DNA from: Aristolochia californica
Taxonomy: Eukaryota; Streptophyta; Magnoliopsida; Piperales; Aristolochiaceae
Reading direction: 5' to 3'
DNA: 64,000 nt
Assembly (NCBI GenBank): GCA_029961685.1
Contig: JARWKL010000012.1
Coordinates: 7,654,955-7,718,954, forward strand
Part shown: positions 48,836 to 62,382 of the stretch, in pieces
Layout: each line of letters opens with the position of its first letter
Numbering within the stretch: the stretch's first letter is position 1
Notes under the pieces: generated by a model
What the model was told of the DNA's origin: nothing
Database searches by the model: none
What the model saw: only the letters and a program-made list of their open reading frames with translations
Program-made: the position numbers and the translations under genes

Positions 48836-51800
48836 CCTGAGATATAAAAACTAAAAAGATCTTACAATCCCTAAAAATTACAAACACTCTTTGGAATTAT
48901 CACTCTCTACATTTGTCCATTGTGCATCTCCATTTTAGATGTAAAAATTTTTCTTAAATCAAAACTTTGAGTTTTCGTTCTCCTTCATCCTGTAAACAAA
49001 AAAAAGGCAAATAGATCACAACAAAAGGAAAATTTTAGATTTTATGTATGGAAAAAAATTAATACAATAACAAATGTTAGTAATGAAAATATATTCACGG
49101 ACCACAAATGAAATTCTAGTTTGGGAAATTCTATTAGTTCAACCCTAATAGCTTGAAATTTTACAAGAAAGAGATTTCTTCTACAAGTGTTTTAAAAATG
49201 GATATGCATGCTTGAAACATGTTAAAGATGCAAATGACCTATGGATCCAAAGCTTTTAAAGTGAATAACAAACTCTCATTAAATTCTCTAGTGAACGTGC
49301 GGTGGGATATTTACCCGAGTCAAACAAGCCATTATTTTGCTCGTTTGCAAAAAGTTGACCTAACAATCGTAGATGAAGTTAATGTGATTTATCATGAGTA
49401 ACATGTTATATTTTTGTAAGAAATGACATACGGATTGGGAGTCCACAGTCAGTTAAAAATACTCCGCCTCCTCCTTTTCCCGAGGATTGCAAAACCTTAG
49501 ATATAAAAACTAAAAAGATCTTACAATCCCTAAAAATTACAAACACTCATTGGAATTATCTCTCTCTACATTTGTGCATTGTGCATCTCCATTTTAGATG
49601 TACACTTTTTTCTTAAATCAAAACTTTGAGTTTTCGCTCTTCCTTAATCCCGTACAAAAAAAAAGGCAAAAAGATCACATCAAAATGAAAATTTTAGAGT
49701 TTATGTATAAAAATAATTGAAACAATACCAAATGTAAGTATAGAAAATTTATTCACACACCACAAACGAACACAAAAGTTTTGTTTTCCAAGTTTGGGAA
49801 ATTCCTGTAGTTCAATCCAAATTGCAGGAAATTTTACAAGAAAGAGATTTCTTCTACACATTTTTAAAAATGGATATGCATGCTTGAAATATGTTAAAGA
49901 TGCAAATGACCTATGGATCCAAAGCTTTTAAAGAGAATAACAAACACTCATTAAATTCTCAATGAACGTGCGGTGGGATATTTACCTGAGTCAAACAAGC
50001 CATTATTTTGCCCGTTTACAAAAAGCTTACCTAACAATCATAGATGTTTTTAAAGTGATTTATCATCCGTAATAGGCTATATTTTTTTAAGAAATGACTT
50101 ACGGATTGGGAGTCAACACTGAGTTAAAAACACCCACCTCCCCCTTTTCCCGACGATTGCGAAAACTGAGATATAAAAACTAAAAAGTGCTTAAATTCCC
50201 TAAAAATTATAGAAACTCTTTGGAATTATCTCTCTCTACATTTGTTCATTATGCGTCTCCATTTTCAATGTACACTTTTTTCATAAATCAAAACTTTGAG
50301 TTTTCTCTCCTTTCATCCTGTAAACAAAAAAAGGCAAATAGATCACAGCAAAATGAAAATTTTAGAGTTTATGTATGGAAAAAATTTAAAACAATAAAAA
50401 ATGTAAGTAAAAAAAATTATTCACAAACCACAAATGAACACAAAAATTTTTTATCCTAGATTGGGAAATTCCACTAGTTTAACCCTAATAGCTTGGAATT
50501 TTACAAGAAAGAGATTTCTTCTACACATTTTTAAAAAATGGATATGCATGCTTGAAACATGTTAAAGATGCAAATGACCTATGGATCCAAAGCTTTTAAT
50601 GAGAATAACAAACGCTCTTTAAATTCTTAAGTGAATGTGCGGTGGGATACTTACCCGAGTCAAACAAGCCATTATTTTGCCCATTTGCAAAAAGCTGACC
50701 TAACAATCATCGATGATTGTAAAGTAATTTTTCATTCTTAACGGGCAATATTATTGTAAGAAATGACTTACGGGTTGAGAGTCAACACTCAATTAAAATC
50801 CTCCGCCTCCACCTTTTCTCGACGATTCCAAAACCCGAGAACTAAATACTTAAAAGAGCTTACAATCCTTAAAAATCACAAACATTCTTTGAAATTATAT
50901 CTCTCTACATTTGTGCATTGTGCATCTCGATTTTAGATGTACACTTTTTTCTTAAATCAAAACATTGAGCTTTCGTTCTCCCTTCATGCCGTAAACAAAA
51001 AAAGGTAAATAGTTCACAACAAAATGAAAATTTTAGAGTATATGTATGGAAAAAAATTAAAACAATAACAAATGTAAGTAATGAAAATTTATTCACACAC
51101 CAAAAATGAACAAAAAATTTTTGTTATCCAAGTTTGGGAAATTCAACTAGTTCAACCCTAATAGCTTGAAATTTTACAAGAAAGAGATTTCTTCTACACG
51201 TGTTGTAAAAATAGATAAGCATGCTTGAAACATGTTAAAGATGCAAATGACCTATGGATCCAAAGCTTTTAAAGTGAAAAACCAACTCTCATTAAATTCT
51301 CTAGTGAACGTGCAGTGGGATATTTACTCGAGTCAAACAAGCCATTATTTTCCCCGTTTGCAAAAAGTTGACCTCACAATCATAGATGATTGTAATGTGA
51401 TTTATCATGAGTAACGGGCTATATTTTTGTAAGAAATGACATACAGATTGGGAGTCAACAGTCAGTTAAAAATACGCCACCTCCCCCTTTTTCCAATGAT
51501 TGCGAAACTTGAGATACAAAAACTAAATAGATCTTACAATCCCTAAAAATTACAAACACTATTTGGAATTATCTCTCTCTACAGTTGTGCATTGTGCATC
51601 TCCTTTTTAGATGTACACTTTTTTCTTAAATCAAAACTCTGAGTTTTCGCTCTCCCTTCATCCCGTAAACAAAAAAAAGTCAAATAGATCACAACAAAAT
51701 GAAAATTTTAGATTTTATGTGTGAAAAAAAATTAAAACAATTACAAATGTAAGTATACAAAATTTATTCACACTCTACAAATGAACACAAAAGTTTTTTT

Positions 51801-54198
51801 TTCCAAGTTTGGGAAATTCCAGTAGTTCAACCCTAATTGCATGGAATTTTACAAGAAAGAAATTTCTTCTACACGTGTTTTAAAAATGGATATGTATGCT
51901 TGAAACATGTTAAAGATGCAAATGACCTATGGATCCAAAGCTTTTAAAGAGAATAACAAACGCTGATTAAATTCTCAATGAACGTGCAGTGGGATATTTA
52001 GCAGAGTAAAAGAAGCCATTATTTTGCCCGTTTACAAAAAGCTTACCTAACATTCAAAGATGATTTTAAAGTGATTTATCATCCACAACGATCTATATTT
52101 ATGTAAAAAATGACTTACGGATTGGGAGTCAACACTCAGTTAAAAACACCCGCCTCCCCCTTTTCCCGACGATTGCAAAACCTGAGATATAAAAACTAAA
52201 AAGAGTTTAAATTCCCTAAAAATTACAGACACTCTTTGGAATTATCTTTCTTTCCATTTTTTCATGGTGCGTCTCCATTTTAAATGTACACTTTTTTCTT
52301 AAATCAAAACTTTGAGTTTTCTCTCTCCTTTCATCCCGTAAAGAAAAAAAGGCAAATAAATCACAACAAAATGAAAATTTTAGAGTTTATGTATGGAAAA
52401 AATTTAAAACAATAAAAAATGTAAGTAAATAAGATTTATTCACACACCAAAATTGAACACAAAACTTTTGTTATCCAAGTTAGGGAAATTCCACTAGTTC
52501 AACCCTAATAGCTTGAAATTTTACAAGAAAGAGATTTCTACTACACGTGTTTTAGAAATGGATATGCATGCTTGAAACATGTTAAAGATGCAAATGACCT
52601 ATGGATCCAAAGCTTTTAAAGTAAATAACAAACTTTAAATAAATTCTTAAGTGAATGTGCAGTGGGACATTTACCCGATTCAAACAAGCCATTATTTTGC
52701 ATGTTTGCAACAAGCTGTCCTAACAATCATAGATGATTGTAATGTGATTTATCATGAGTAACAAGCTATATTTTTGTAAGAAATGACATACGGATTGGGA
52801 GTCAACAGTCATGTAAAAATGCTCCGCCTCCCTCTTTTCCCGACGATTGCAAAACCTGAGATATAAAAACTAAAAAGATCTTACAATCCCTAAAAATTAC
52901 AAACACTCTTTGGAATTATCTCTCTCTACATTTGTGCATTGTGCATCTCCAATTTAGATGTACACATTTTTCTTAAATCAAAACTTTGAGTTTTTACTCT
53001 CCCGTAATCCCGTAACGAAATAAAGGCAAATAGATCACATCAAAATGAAAATTTTAGAGTTTATGAATGAAAAAAAATAAAAAACAATACCAAATGTAAG
53101 TTTAGAAAATTTATTCACACACCACAAACGAACACCAAAGTTTTGTTTTCCAAGTTTGGGAAATTCCAGTAATTAAATCGTAATTGCCTGGAATTTTACA
53201 AGAAAGAGATTTCTTCTACTCGTTTTTAAAAATGGATATGCATGTTTGAAACATGTTAAAGATGCAAATGACCTATGGATCCAAAGCTTTTAAAGAGAAT
53301 AACAAACGCTCATTAAATTCTCAATGAACGTGCGGTGGGATATTTAACAGAGTCAAACAAGCCATTATTTTGCCCGTTTACAAAAAGCTTACCTAACAAT
53401 CATAGATGATTGTAAAGTGATTTATCATCCGTAACGGGCTATATTTTTGTAAGAAATGACTGACGGATTGGGAGTCAACACTCAGTTAAAAACACCCTGC
53501 CTCCCCCTTTTCCCATCAATTCCAAAACCTGAGATATAAAAACTAAAACGAGCTTAAATTCCCCAAAAATTACATACACTCTTTGGAATTATCTCTCTAT
53601 ACATTTGTGCATTGTGCGTCTCCATTTTAAATCTACACATTTTTTTTAAATCAAAAGTTTGATTTTTCTCTCTCCCTTCATCTCGTAAGAAAAAAGGCAA
53701 ATTGATCACAGAAAAATGAAAATTTAAGAGTTTACGTATGAAAAAATTTAAAACAATAACAAATGTAAGTAAAGAAAATTTATTCACACAATAAAAATGA
53801 GCACAAAACTTTTGTTATCCAAGTTTGGGAAATTCCACTAGTTCAACCATAATAGCTTGGAATTTTACAAGAAAGAGATTTCTTCTACACGTGTTTTAAA
53901 AATGGATATGCAAGCTTGAAACACGTTAAAGATGCAAATGACCTATTGATCCAAAGCTTTTAAAGAGAATAACATACGCTCATTAAATTCTGTAGTGAAC
54001 GTGCGGTGGGATATGTACCCAAGTCAAACAAGCCATTATTTTGCCCATTTGCAAAAAGCTGACCTAACAATCACAGATGATTGTAATGTGATTTATCATG
54101 AGTAACGGGCTACATTTTTGTAAGAAATGACATACGGATTGGGAGTCAACAGTGAGTTAAAAATACCGCGCCTCCCCCTTTTCCCGACGATTGCAAAA
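48836..54198 (+). repeat. Shuffled C- and D-rich run with F-type ends
   Basis: Starts: 48836 C/F, 49495 C, 50165 D/E, 50834 F, 51508 C, 52181 D/F, 52855 C, 53528 D/F. The C-D alternation arises because three units end with the F tail, which is followed by C. At 49110-49116 the 48836 unit reads AAATGAAATTCTAGTTTGGG and lacks about 15 bases around TTTTTGTTATCC. The palindrome ACAATCATCGATGATTGT is at 50703-50720. Confidence 0.72.
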
Positions 54199-54561
54199 CC
54201 TAAGATATAAAACTAAAAAAGATCTTACAATCCCTAAAAATTACAAACACTCTTTGGAATTATCTCTCTCTACATTTGTGCATTGTGCATCTCCATTTTA
54301 GATGTACACTTTTTTCTTAAATCAAAACTTTGAGTTTTCGCTCTCCTTTCATCCCGTAAACCAAAAAAAGTGATTTTTCCGCGAGTCAAACAAGCCATTA
54401 TTTTGCCCGTTTGTAAAAAGCTGACCTAACAATCATAGATGAATTGTAAAGTGATTTATCATGTGTAACGGGCTATATTTTTTTAAGAAATGACTTATGG
54501 ATAGGGAGTCAACACACAGTTAAAAATCCCCCGCCTCCCCTTTTTCCCGACGATTGCAAAA
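54199..54561 (+). repeat. Remnant monomer of 363 bp with ~310-bp internal deletion
   Basis: C sequence runs from the phase mark to the A-tract (CGTAAACCAAAAAAAG) and then joins GCGAGTCAAACAAGCC, with a D end. A 13-base filler, AAAGTGATTTTTC at 54367-54379, lies at the join and matches the segment just after the dyad in E monomers. The G-box and BamHI/HindIII sites are gone. It is the shortest unit in the window. Confidence 0.87.
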
Positions 54562-55225
54562 CCTGAGATATAAAAACTAAAAAGAGCTTACAATCCCTAA
54601 ACATTACAGACCCTCTTTGGAATTATCTCTTTCTAAATTTTTGCATTGTGCATCTCCATTTTAGATGTACACTTTTTTCTTAAATCAAAATTTTGAGTTT
54701 TCGCTCCCTTTCATACCGTAAAAAAAAAAAGGCAAATTGATAACAACAAAATGAAAATTTTAGAGTTTATGTATGAAAAAAATTTAAAAAAATAAAAAAT
54801 TTAAGTAAAGAAAATTTATTCACAAGCCACAAATGAACACAAAAGTTTTGTTATCCAATATTGGGAAATTCCACTAGTTCAACCCTAATAGCTTGGAATT
54901 TTTCAAGAAAGATATTTCTTCTACACGTGTTTTAAAAATGGATATGCATGCATGAAACATGTTAAAGATGCAAATGATGTATGGATCCAAATATTTTAAT
55001 GAGAATAACAAACGCCCATTAAATTCTTAAGTGATCGTGCGGTGGGATATTTACCTGAGTCAAACAAGCCATTATTTTGCCCGTTTGCAAAAAGGTGACC
55101 TAACAATCATAGATGATCGTAAGGTGATTTTTAATTCGTAACGGGCTATATTATTGTAAGAAATGTCTTACGGATTATGAGTTAACACTCAATTAAAAAT
55201 CCCCCCTTTCCCGATGATTGCAAAA
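54562..55225 (+). repeat. E monomer with shortened C-rich tract
   Basis: E by its variants throughout. At about 55199 the tail reads AAAAATCCCCCCTTTCCCG and lacks the GCCTCCCCC portion of the usual C-rich tract. Confidence 0.75.
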
Positions 55226-55789
55226 CCTGAGAACTAAAAACTGAAAAGAGCTTACAATCCTTAAAAATCACAGACACTCTTTGGAATTATATCTCTCTAC
55301 ATTTGTGCATTGTGCATCTCCATTTTATATGTACACTTTTTTCTTAAATCAAAACTTTGAGTTTTCGTTCTCCTATCATGCCGTAAAAAAAAAAAGGTAA
55401 ATAGATCACAACAAAATGAAAATTTTAGAGTTTATGTATGGAAAAAAAAATTAAAACAATTACAAATGTCAGCAATGAAAATTTATTCACACACCACAAA
55501 ATAACACAAAATTTTTGTTATCCACGTTTGGGAAATTTCGCTAGTTCAATCCTAATAGCTTGAAATTTTATAAGAAAGAGATTTCTTCTACACGTGCGGT
55601 GGGATATTTACCAGAGTCAAACAAGCCATTATTTTGCCCGTTTACAAAAAGCTTACCTAACAATCATAGATGGTTTTAAAGTGATTTATCATCCGTTATG
55701 GGCTATATTTTTGTAAGAAATGACTTACGGATTGAGAGTCAACACTCAGTTAAAAACACCCGCCTACCCCTTTTCCCAACGATTGCCAA
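55226..55789 (+). repeat. F/C recombinant monomer with ~108-bp deletion (564 bp)
   Basis: The F front reaches TTCTTCTACACGTG and continues at once as CGGTGGGATATTTACCAGAG, which is C. ACGTG (55592-55596) occurs at both normal endpoints, in CTACACGTGTTT and in GAACGTGCGG. The deletion removes the BamHI/HindIII block and the TCATTAAATTC region. Confidence 0.87.
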
Positions 55790-57137
55790 ACCTGAGATAT
55801 AAAAACTAAAATGTGATTAAATTCCCTAAAAATTTCTGACACGATATGGAATTATCTCTCTCTACATTTGTGCATTGTGCGTCTCCATTTTAAATGTACA
55901 CTTTTTTTTAAGTCAAAACTTTGAGTTTTCTCTCTCCTTTCATCCCATAAAATAAAAAGGCAAATAAATCATAGCAAAATGAAAATTTTAAAGTTTATGT
56001 ATGGAAAAAATTTAAAACATTAACAAATTTAAGTAACGAAAATTTATTCACACACCTAAAATGAACACAAAACTTTTGTTATCCAGGTTTGGAAAATTCC
56101 ACTAGTTCAACCCTAATAGCTTGGAATTTTAATAGAAAGAGATTTCTTCTACACGTGTTTTGAAAATGGATACGCATGCTTGAAATATATTAAAAATGGA
56201 AATGACCTATGGACCCAAAGTTTTTAATGAGAATAACAAATGCTCATTAAATTCTTAAGTGAAGGTGCAGTGGGATATTTACCCGAGTCAAACAAGCCAT
56301 TATTTTGCCCGTTTGCAAAAAGCTGACCTAACATTCATAGATGATTGAAAAGTGTTTTTTCATTCGTAATGGGCTATATTATTGTAATAAATGACTTTCA
56401 GATTGGGAGTCAACACTCAATTAAAAATCCCTCGCCTCCCCCTTTTCCCGACGATCGCAAAACCTGAGAACTAAAAACTGAAAAGAGCTTACAATCTTTA
56501 AAAATCACATGCACTCTTTGGAATTATATCTCTCTACATTTGTGAATTGTGCATCTCCATTTTATATGTACACTTTTTTATTAAATCAAAAACTTTGAGT
56601 TTTCGTTCTCCCTACATGCCGCAAACAAAAAAAGGTAAATAGATCACAACAAAATGAAAATTTTAGAGTTTACGTATGGAAAAAAATTAAAACAATAAGT
56701 AATGTAAGTAATGAAAATTTATTCATTCACCACAAATGAACACAAAATTTTTGTTATCCAAGTTTAGGAAATTCCACTAGTTCAACCCTAATAGCTTGAA
56801 ATTTTACAAGAAAGAGATTTCTTCTACACGTGTTTTAAAAATGGATATGCATGCTTGAAACATGTTAAAGATGCAAATGACCTAAGGATCCAAAGCTTTT
56901 AAAGTGAATAACAACCTCTCATTAAATTCTCTAGTGAACGTGCAGTGGGATACTTACCCGAGGCAAACAAGCCATTATTTTACCCGTTTGCAAAAAGCTT
57001 ACCTAACAATCATAGATAATTGTAATGTGATTTATCATGAGTAACGGGCTATATTTTTGTAAGAAACGACCTACGGATTGGGAGTCAACAGTCAGTTAAA
57101 AATACCCCGCCTCCCGCTTTTCCCGTCGATTGCAAAA
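55790..57137 (+). repeat. D/E mosaic and F monomer
   Basis: Starts are at 55790 and 56463. The first opens as D (GCGTCTCC, TTTTAAATG) and finishes as E (AATGAGAATAAC, TTCTTAAGTG, TTTTTTCATTCGTAAT). The second is a complete F with the usual dyad slightly altered (ATAGATAATTG). Confidence 0.72.
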
Positions 57138-57799
57138 CTTGAGATATAAAAACTAAAAAGATCTTACAACCCTAAAAATTACAGACACTCTTCTGAATTA
57201 TCTCTTTCAATATTTGTGCATGTGCATCTCCATTTTAGATGTACCTTTTTTTCTTAAATCAAAATTTTGAAGTTTCGCTCCCCCTACATGCCGTAAAAAA
57301 ATGGTAAATTGATAACAACAAAATGAAAATTTTAGAGTTTATGTATGGAAAAATTTAAAAAAAATAAAAAATATTAGTAAAGAAATTTTTTCCCAAACCA
57401 CAAATGGACACAAAAGTTTTGTTATCCAACATTGGGAAATTCCACTAGTTCAACCCTAATAGCTTGGAATTTTACAAGAAAGAGATTTCTTCTACCCGTT
57501 TTTTAAAAATGGATATGCATGCTTGAAACATGATAAAGATTCAAATGACCTTTGGATCCAAAGCTTTTAATGAGAATAAAAAATGCACATTAAATTCTTA
57601 AGTGAACGTGCGGTGGGATATTTACCCGAGTTAAACAAGCCACTATTTTGCCCATTTGCTAAAAGCTGACCTAACAATCATAGATGATTGTAAAGTTCAT
57701 TCGTAATGGTTTATATTATTGTAAGAAATGACTTATGGATTCGGAGTCAAGACACAATTAAAAATCCCCCGCCTCCCCCTTTTCACGACGATTGCAAAA

Positions 57800-58426
57800 C
57801 CTGAGAACTAAAAACTGAAAAGAGCTTACAATCCTTAAAAATCACAGACACTCTTTGGAATTATACTCTCTACATTTGTGCATTGTGCATCTCCATTTTA
57901 GATGTACACTTTTTTCATAATCAAAACTTTGAGATTTCGTTCTCCCTTGATGCCGTAAAAAAAAAGGTAAAAAATCAAAACAATAACAAATGTAAGTAAT
58001 GAAAATTTATTCACACACCATAAATGAAGACAATTTTTGTTATTAAGTTTGGGAAATTCAACTAGTTCAACCCTAATAGCTTGAAATTTTACAAGAAAGA
58101 GACTTCATCTACACGTGTTTTAAAAATGAATATGGATGCATGAAACATGTTAAAGATGCAAATAATCTATGGATCCAAAGATTTTAAAGTAAATAACAAA
58201 CTCTCATTAAATTCTCTAGTGAACGTGCGGTGGGATATTTACCCGAGTCAAACAAGCCATTATTTTGCCCGTTTGCAAAAAGCTGATATAACAATCATAG
58301 ATGATTGTAACGTGATTTATCATGAGTAACTGGCAATATTTTTGTAAGAAATGACATACGAATTGGGAGTCAACACTCAGTTAAAAACACCCCGCCCGCC
58401 TCCTCCTTTTCCTTACGATTGCATAA
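57800..58426 (+). repeat. Block C F monomer with ~47-bp deletion (627 bp)
   Basis: At 57966-57974 GGTAAA joins AAATCAAAACAATAAC, removing the TAGATCACAAC to TATGG stretch. The endpoints share a short A-run. Blocks A and B keep the piece, so this loss is private to block C. Confidence 0.82.
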
Positions 58427-59060
58427 CCTGAGATATAAAAACTAAAATGAGCTTAAATTCCCTAAAAATTACAAACACTCTTTGGAATTATCTCACTCTA
58501 CATTTGTGCATTGTGCGTCTCCATTTTAAATATACACTTTTTTCTTAAATCAAAACTTTGAGTTTTCTCTCTCCTTTCATCTCGTAAAAAAAAAAGGTAA
58601 ATAGAGCACAGAAAAATGAAAATTTTAGAATTTATGTATGGAAAAAATTCAAAACAATAACATATGTAAGTAAAAAAAATTTACTCACACACCAAAAATT
58701 TATTCAACCATAACAGCTTGGAATTTTACAGGAAAGAGATTTCCTCTACACGTGTTTTAAAAATGGATATGCAAGCTTGAAACATGTTAAATATCCAAAT
58801 GACGCATTGATCCAAAGTTTTTAAAGAGAATAACATACCCTCATTAAATTCTCTAGTGAACGTGCGGTGGGATATTTACCCGAGTCATACAAGCCATTAT
58901 TTTGCCCATTTTCAAAAAGCTGACCTAACAATCATAGATGAATTGTAAAGTGATTTATCATGTGTAACGGGCTATATTTTTGTAAGAAATGACTTATAGA
59001 TAGGAAGTCAACACTCAGTTAAAAATCCCCAGCCTCCCCCTTTTCCCGTCGATTGCAAAA
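58427..59060 (+). repeat. Block C D monomer with ~28-bp net loss (634 bp)
   Basis: At about 58690-58705 it reads CACCAAAAATTTATTCAACC where blocks A and B have ACTTTTGTTA and a GGGAAATTCC segment. The AAATTTATTCA string also occurs about 20 bases upstream, so the join may contain copied filler. Blocks A and B both lack the ATGAACAC string just before this point, a shared earlier loss. Confidence 0.72.
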
Positions 59061-59683
59061 CCTGAGATATAAAAACTAAAAAGAACTTACAATCCCTAGA
59101 AATTACAGACACTCTTTGGAATTATCTCATTCTAAATTTGAGCATTGTGCATTTCCATTTTAGACGTACACTTTTTTCTTAAATCAAAATTTTGAGTTTT
59201 CGCTCTCTCTTCATTGTGTAAAAAAAAAAATGGCAAATCGATAACAACAAAATGAAAATTTAAGAGTTTATGTATGGGAAAAATTTTTAAAAATGAAAAA
59301 TGTAAGTAAAGAAAATTTATTCACTAACCACAAATGAACACAAAAGTTTTGTTATCCAAGATTAGGAAATTCCACTATTTCAACCCTAATAGCTTGGAAT
59401 TTTACAAGAAAGAGATTTCTGCTACACGTGTTTTAAAAATGGATATGCATGCTTGAAACATGTTAAACTTGCAAATAACCTATGGATCCAAAGCTTTTAA
59501 TGAAAATAACAAATGCTCATTAAATTCTTAACTGAAAGAGCGGTGGGATATTTACCCGAGTCAAACAAGCCATTATTTTGCCCGTTTGCAAAAAGCTGAC
59601 CTAACACTCATAGATGATTATAAAGTGATTATTCATTCGTAACGGGCTATATTATTGTAAGAAATGACATACGGATTGCAAAA
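59061..59683 (+). repeat. Block C E monomer lacking the C-rich tract (623 bp)
   Basis: ACATACGGATTG runs straight into CAAAACCTGACACC. GATTG (59674-59678) is present at both normal endpoints, in ACGGATTGGGAG and in GACGATTGCAAA. About 50 bases are gone, including the entire C-rich tract and GAGTCAACACTC. Blocks A and B keep them. Confidence 0.88.
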
Positions 59684-62382
59684 CCTGACACCTAAATACT
59701 TAAAAGATCTTACAATCCCTAAAAATTACAAACAGTCTTTGGAATTATCTCTCTCTACATTTGTGCATTGTGCATCTCCATTTTAGATGTACACTTTTTT
59801 CTTAAATCAAAACTTTGAGTTTTCGCTTTCCCTTCATCCCCTAAACAAAAAAAGGCAAATAGATCACAACAAAATGAAAATTTTAGAGTTTATGTGTGAA
59901 AAAAAACAAAAACAATAACAAATGTAAGTAATGAAAATTTATTCACACACCACAAATGAACACAAAAGATTTGTTTTCCAAGTTTGGGAAATTCCAGTAG
60001 TTCTACCCTAATTGCATGGAATTCTACAAGAAAGAAATTTCTTCTACACGTGTTTTAAAAATGGATATGCATGCTTGAAACATGTCCAAGATGCAAATGA
60101 CCTATGGATCCAAAGCTTTTAAAGAGAATATCAAAAGCTCATTAAATTCTCAATGAATGTGCGGTGGGATATTTACAAGAGTCAAACAAGCCATTATTTT
60201 TCCAGTTCACAAAAAGCTGACCTAACAATCAAAAATTATTTTAAAGTGATTTATCATCTGTAACGGCTATATTTTTGTAAGAAATGACTTACGGATTGGG
60301 AGTCAACACTGAATTAAAAACACCCGCCTCCCCCTTTTCCCGACAATTGCAAAACCTGAGATATAAAAACTATAACGAGCTTAAATTCCCTTAAAATTAC
60401 AGACACTCTTTGGAATTATCTCTCTCTACATTTGTGCATTGTGCGTCTCCATTTTAAATGTACAATTTTTTCTTAAATCAAAACTTTGAGTTTTCTCTCT
60501 CCTTTCATCCGATAAACAAAAAAAGGCAAATAGATCACAGCAAAATGAAAATTTTAGAGTTTATTTATGGAAAAAATTTAAAACAATAACAAATGTAAGT
60601 AAAGAAAATTTATTCACACGCCAAAAATGAACACAAAACTTTTGTTATCCAAGTTTGAGAAATTCCACAAGTTCAAACCTAATAGCTTGGAATTTTACAA
60701 GAAATAGATTTCTTCTACACGTGTTTTAAAAATGGATATGCAAGCTTGAAACATGTTAAAGATGCAACTGACCTATGGATCCAAAACTTTCAAAGACAAT
60801 AACATACGCTCATTAAATTTTGTAGTGACTGTGCGGTTGGATATTTACCCGAGTCAAACAAGCCATTATTTTGCACGTTTGTAAAAAGCTGAGCTAACAA
60901 TCATAGATGAATTGTAAAGTGATTTATCATGTTTAACAGGCTATATTTTAGTAAGAAATGACTTTTGGATAGGGAGTAGACACTCAGTTAAAAATCCCCC
61001 GCCTCCCCCTTTTCCCGACAATTGCAAAACCTGAGATATAAAAACTAAAAATAGCTTACAGTCCCTAAAAATTACAGACACTCTTTGGAAATTATCTTTT
61101 TCTAAATTTGTGCATTGTGCATCTTCATTTTAGATGTACACTTTTTTCTTAACTCAAAATTTTGAGTTTTTGCTCCCCCTACAAGCTGTAAAAAAAAAAA
61201 AAAAAAAGCAAATTGATAACAACAAAATAAAAATTTTAGAGTTTATGTAAGGAAAAAATTTTAAAAAATTAAAAATGTAAGTAAAGAAAATTTATTCCCA
61301 AACCACAAATGAACACAAAAATTTTGTTATCCAAGATTGGGAAATTTCACTAGTTCAACCCTAATAGCTTGGAATTTTACAAGAAAGAGATTTCTTCTAC
61401 ACGTGTTTTAAAAATGGATATGCATGCTTGAAACATGTTAAAGATGCAAATGACGTATGGATCCAAATATTTTAATGAGAATAACAAACGCTCATTAAAT
61501 TCTTTAGTGAACGTGCGGTTGGATATTTACCCGAGTTAAACAAGCCATTATTTTGCCCTTTTGCAAAAGGCTGATCTAACAATCATAGATGATTGTAAAG
61601 TGATTTTTCATTCGTAACGGGCTATATTATTGTAAGAAATGACTTACGGATTGGGAGTCAACACTCAATTAAAAATCCCCCGCCTCCCCCTTTTCCGACG
61701 ATTGCAAAACCTGAGAACTAAAAACTGAAAAGAGCTTACAATCCTTAAAAATCACAAACACTCTTTGGAATTATCTCTCTCTACATTTGTGCATTGTGCG
61801 TCTCCATTTTAAACGTACAATTTTTTCTTAAATCAAAACTTTGAGTTTTCTCTCTCCCTTCATGCCGTAAAAAAAAAAGGTAAATAGATCACAAAAAAAT
61901 GAAAATTTTAGAGTTTAAGTATGGAAAAAAATTAAAACAATAACAAATATAATTAATGAAAATTTATTCACATACCACAAATGAACACAAAATTTTTTTT
62001 ATCCAAGTTTGGGAAATTCCACTAGTTCAACCCTTATAGCTTGAAATTTTACAAGAAAGAGATTTCTTCTACACGTGTTTTAAAAATGGATATGGATGCT
62101 TGAAACATGTCAATGATGCAAGTAACCTATGGATCCAAAAAATTTAAATTAAATAACAAACTCTTATTAAATTCTCTAGTGAACGTGCGGTGGGATATTT
62201 ACACAAGTCAAACAAGCCATTATTTTGCCCGTTTGCAAAAAGCTGACATAACAATCATAGATGATTGTAATGTGATTTATCTTGAGTAACGGGCTATACT
62301 TTTGTAAGAAATGACTTACGGATTGGGAGTCAACACTCAGTTAAAAACACCCCGCCTCCCCCTTTTCCCGACGATTGCAAAA

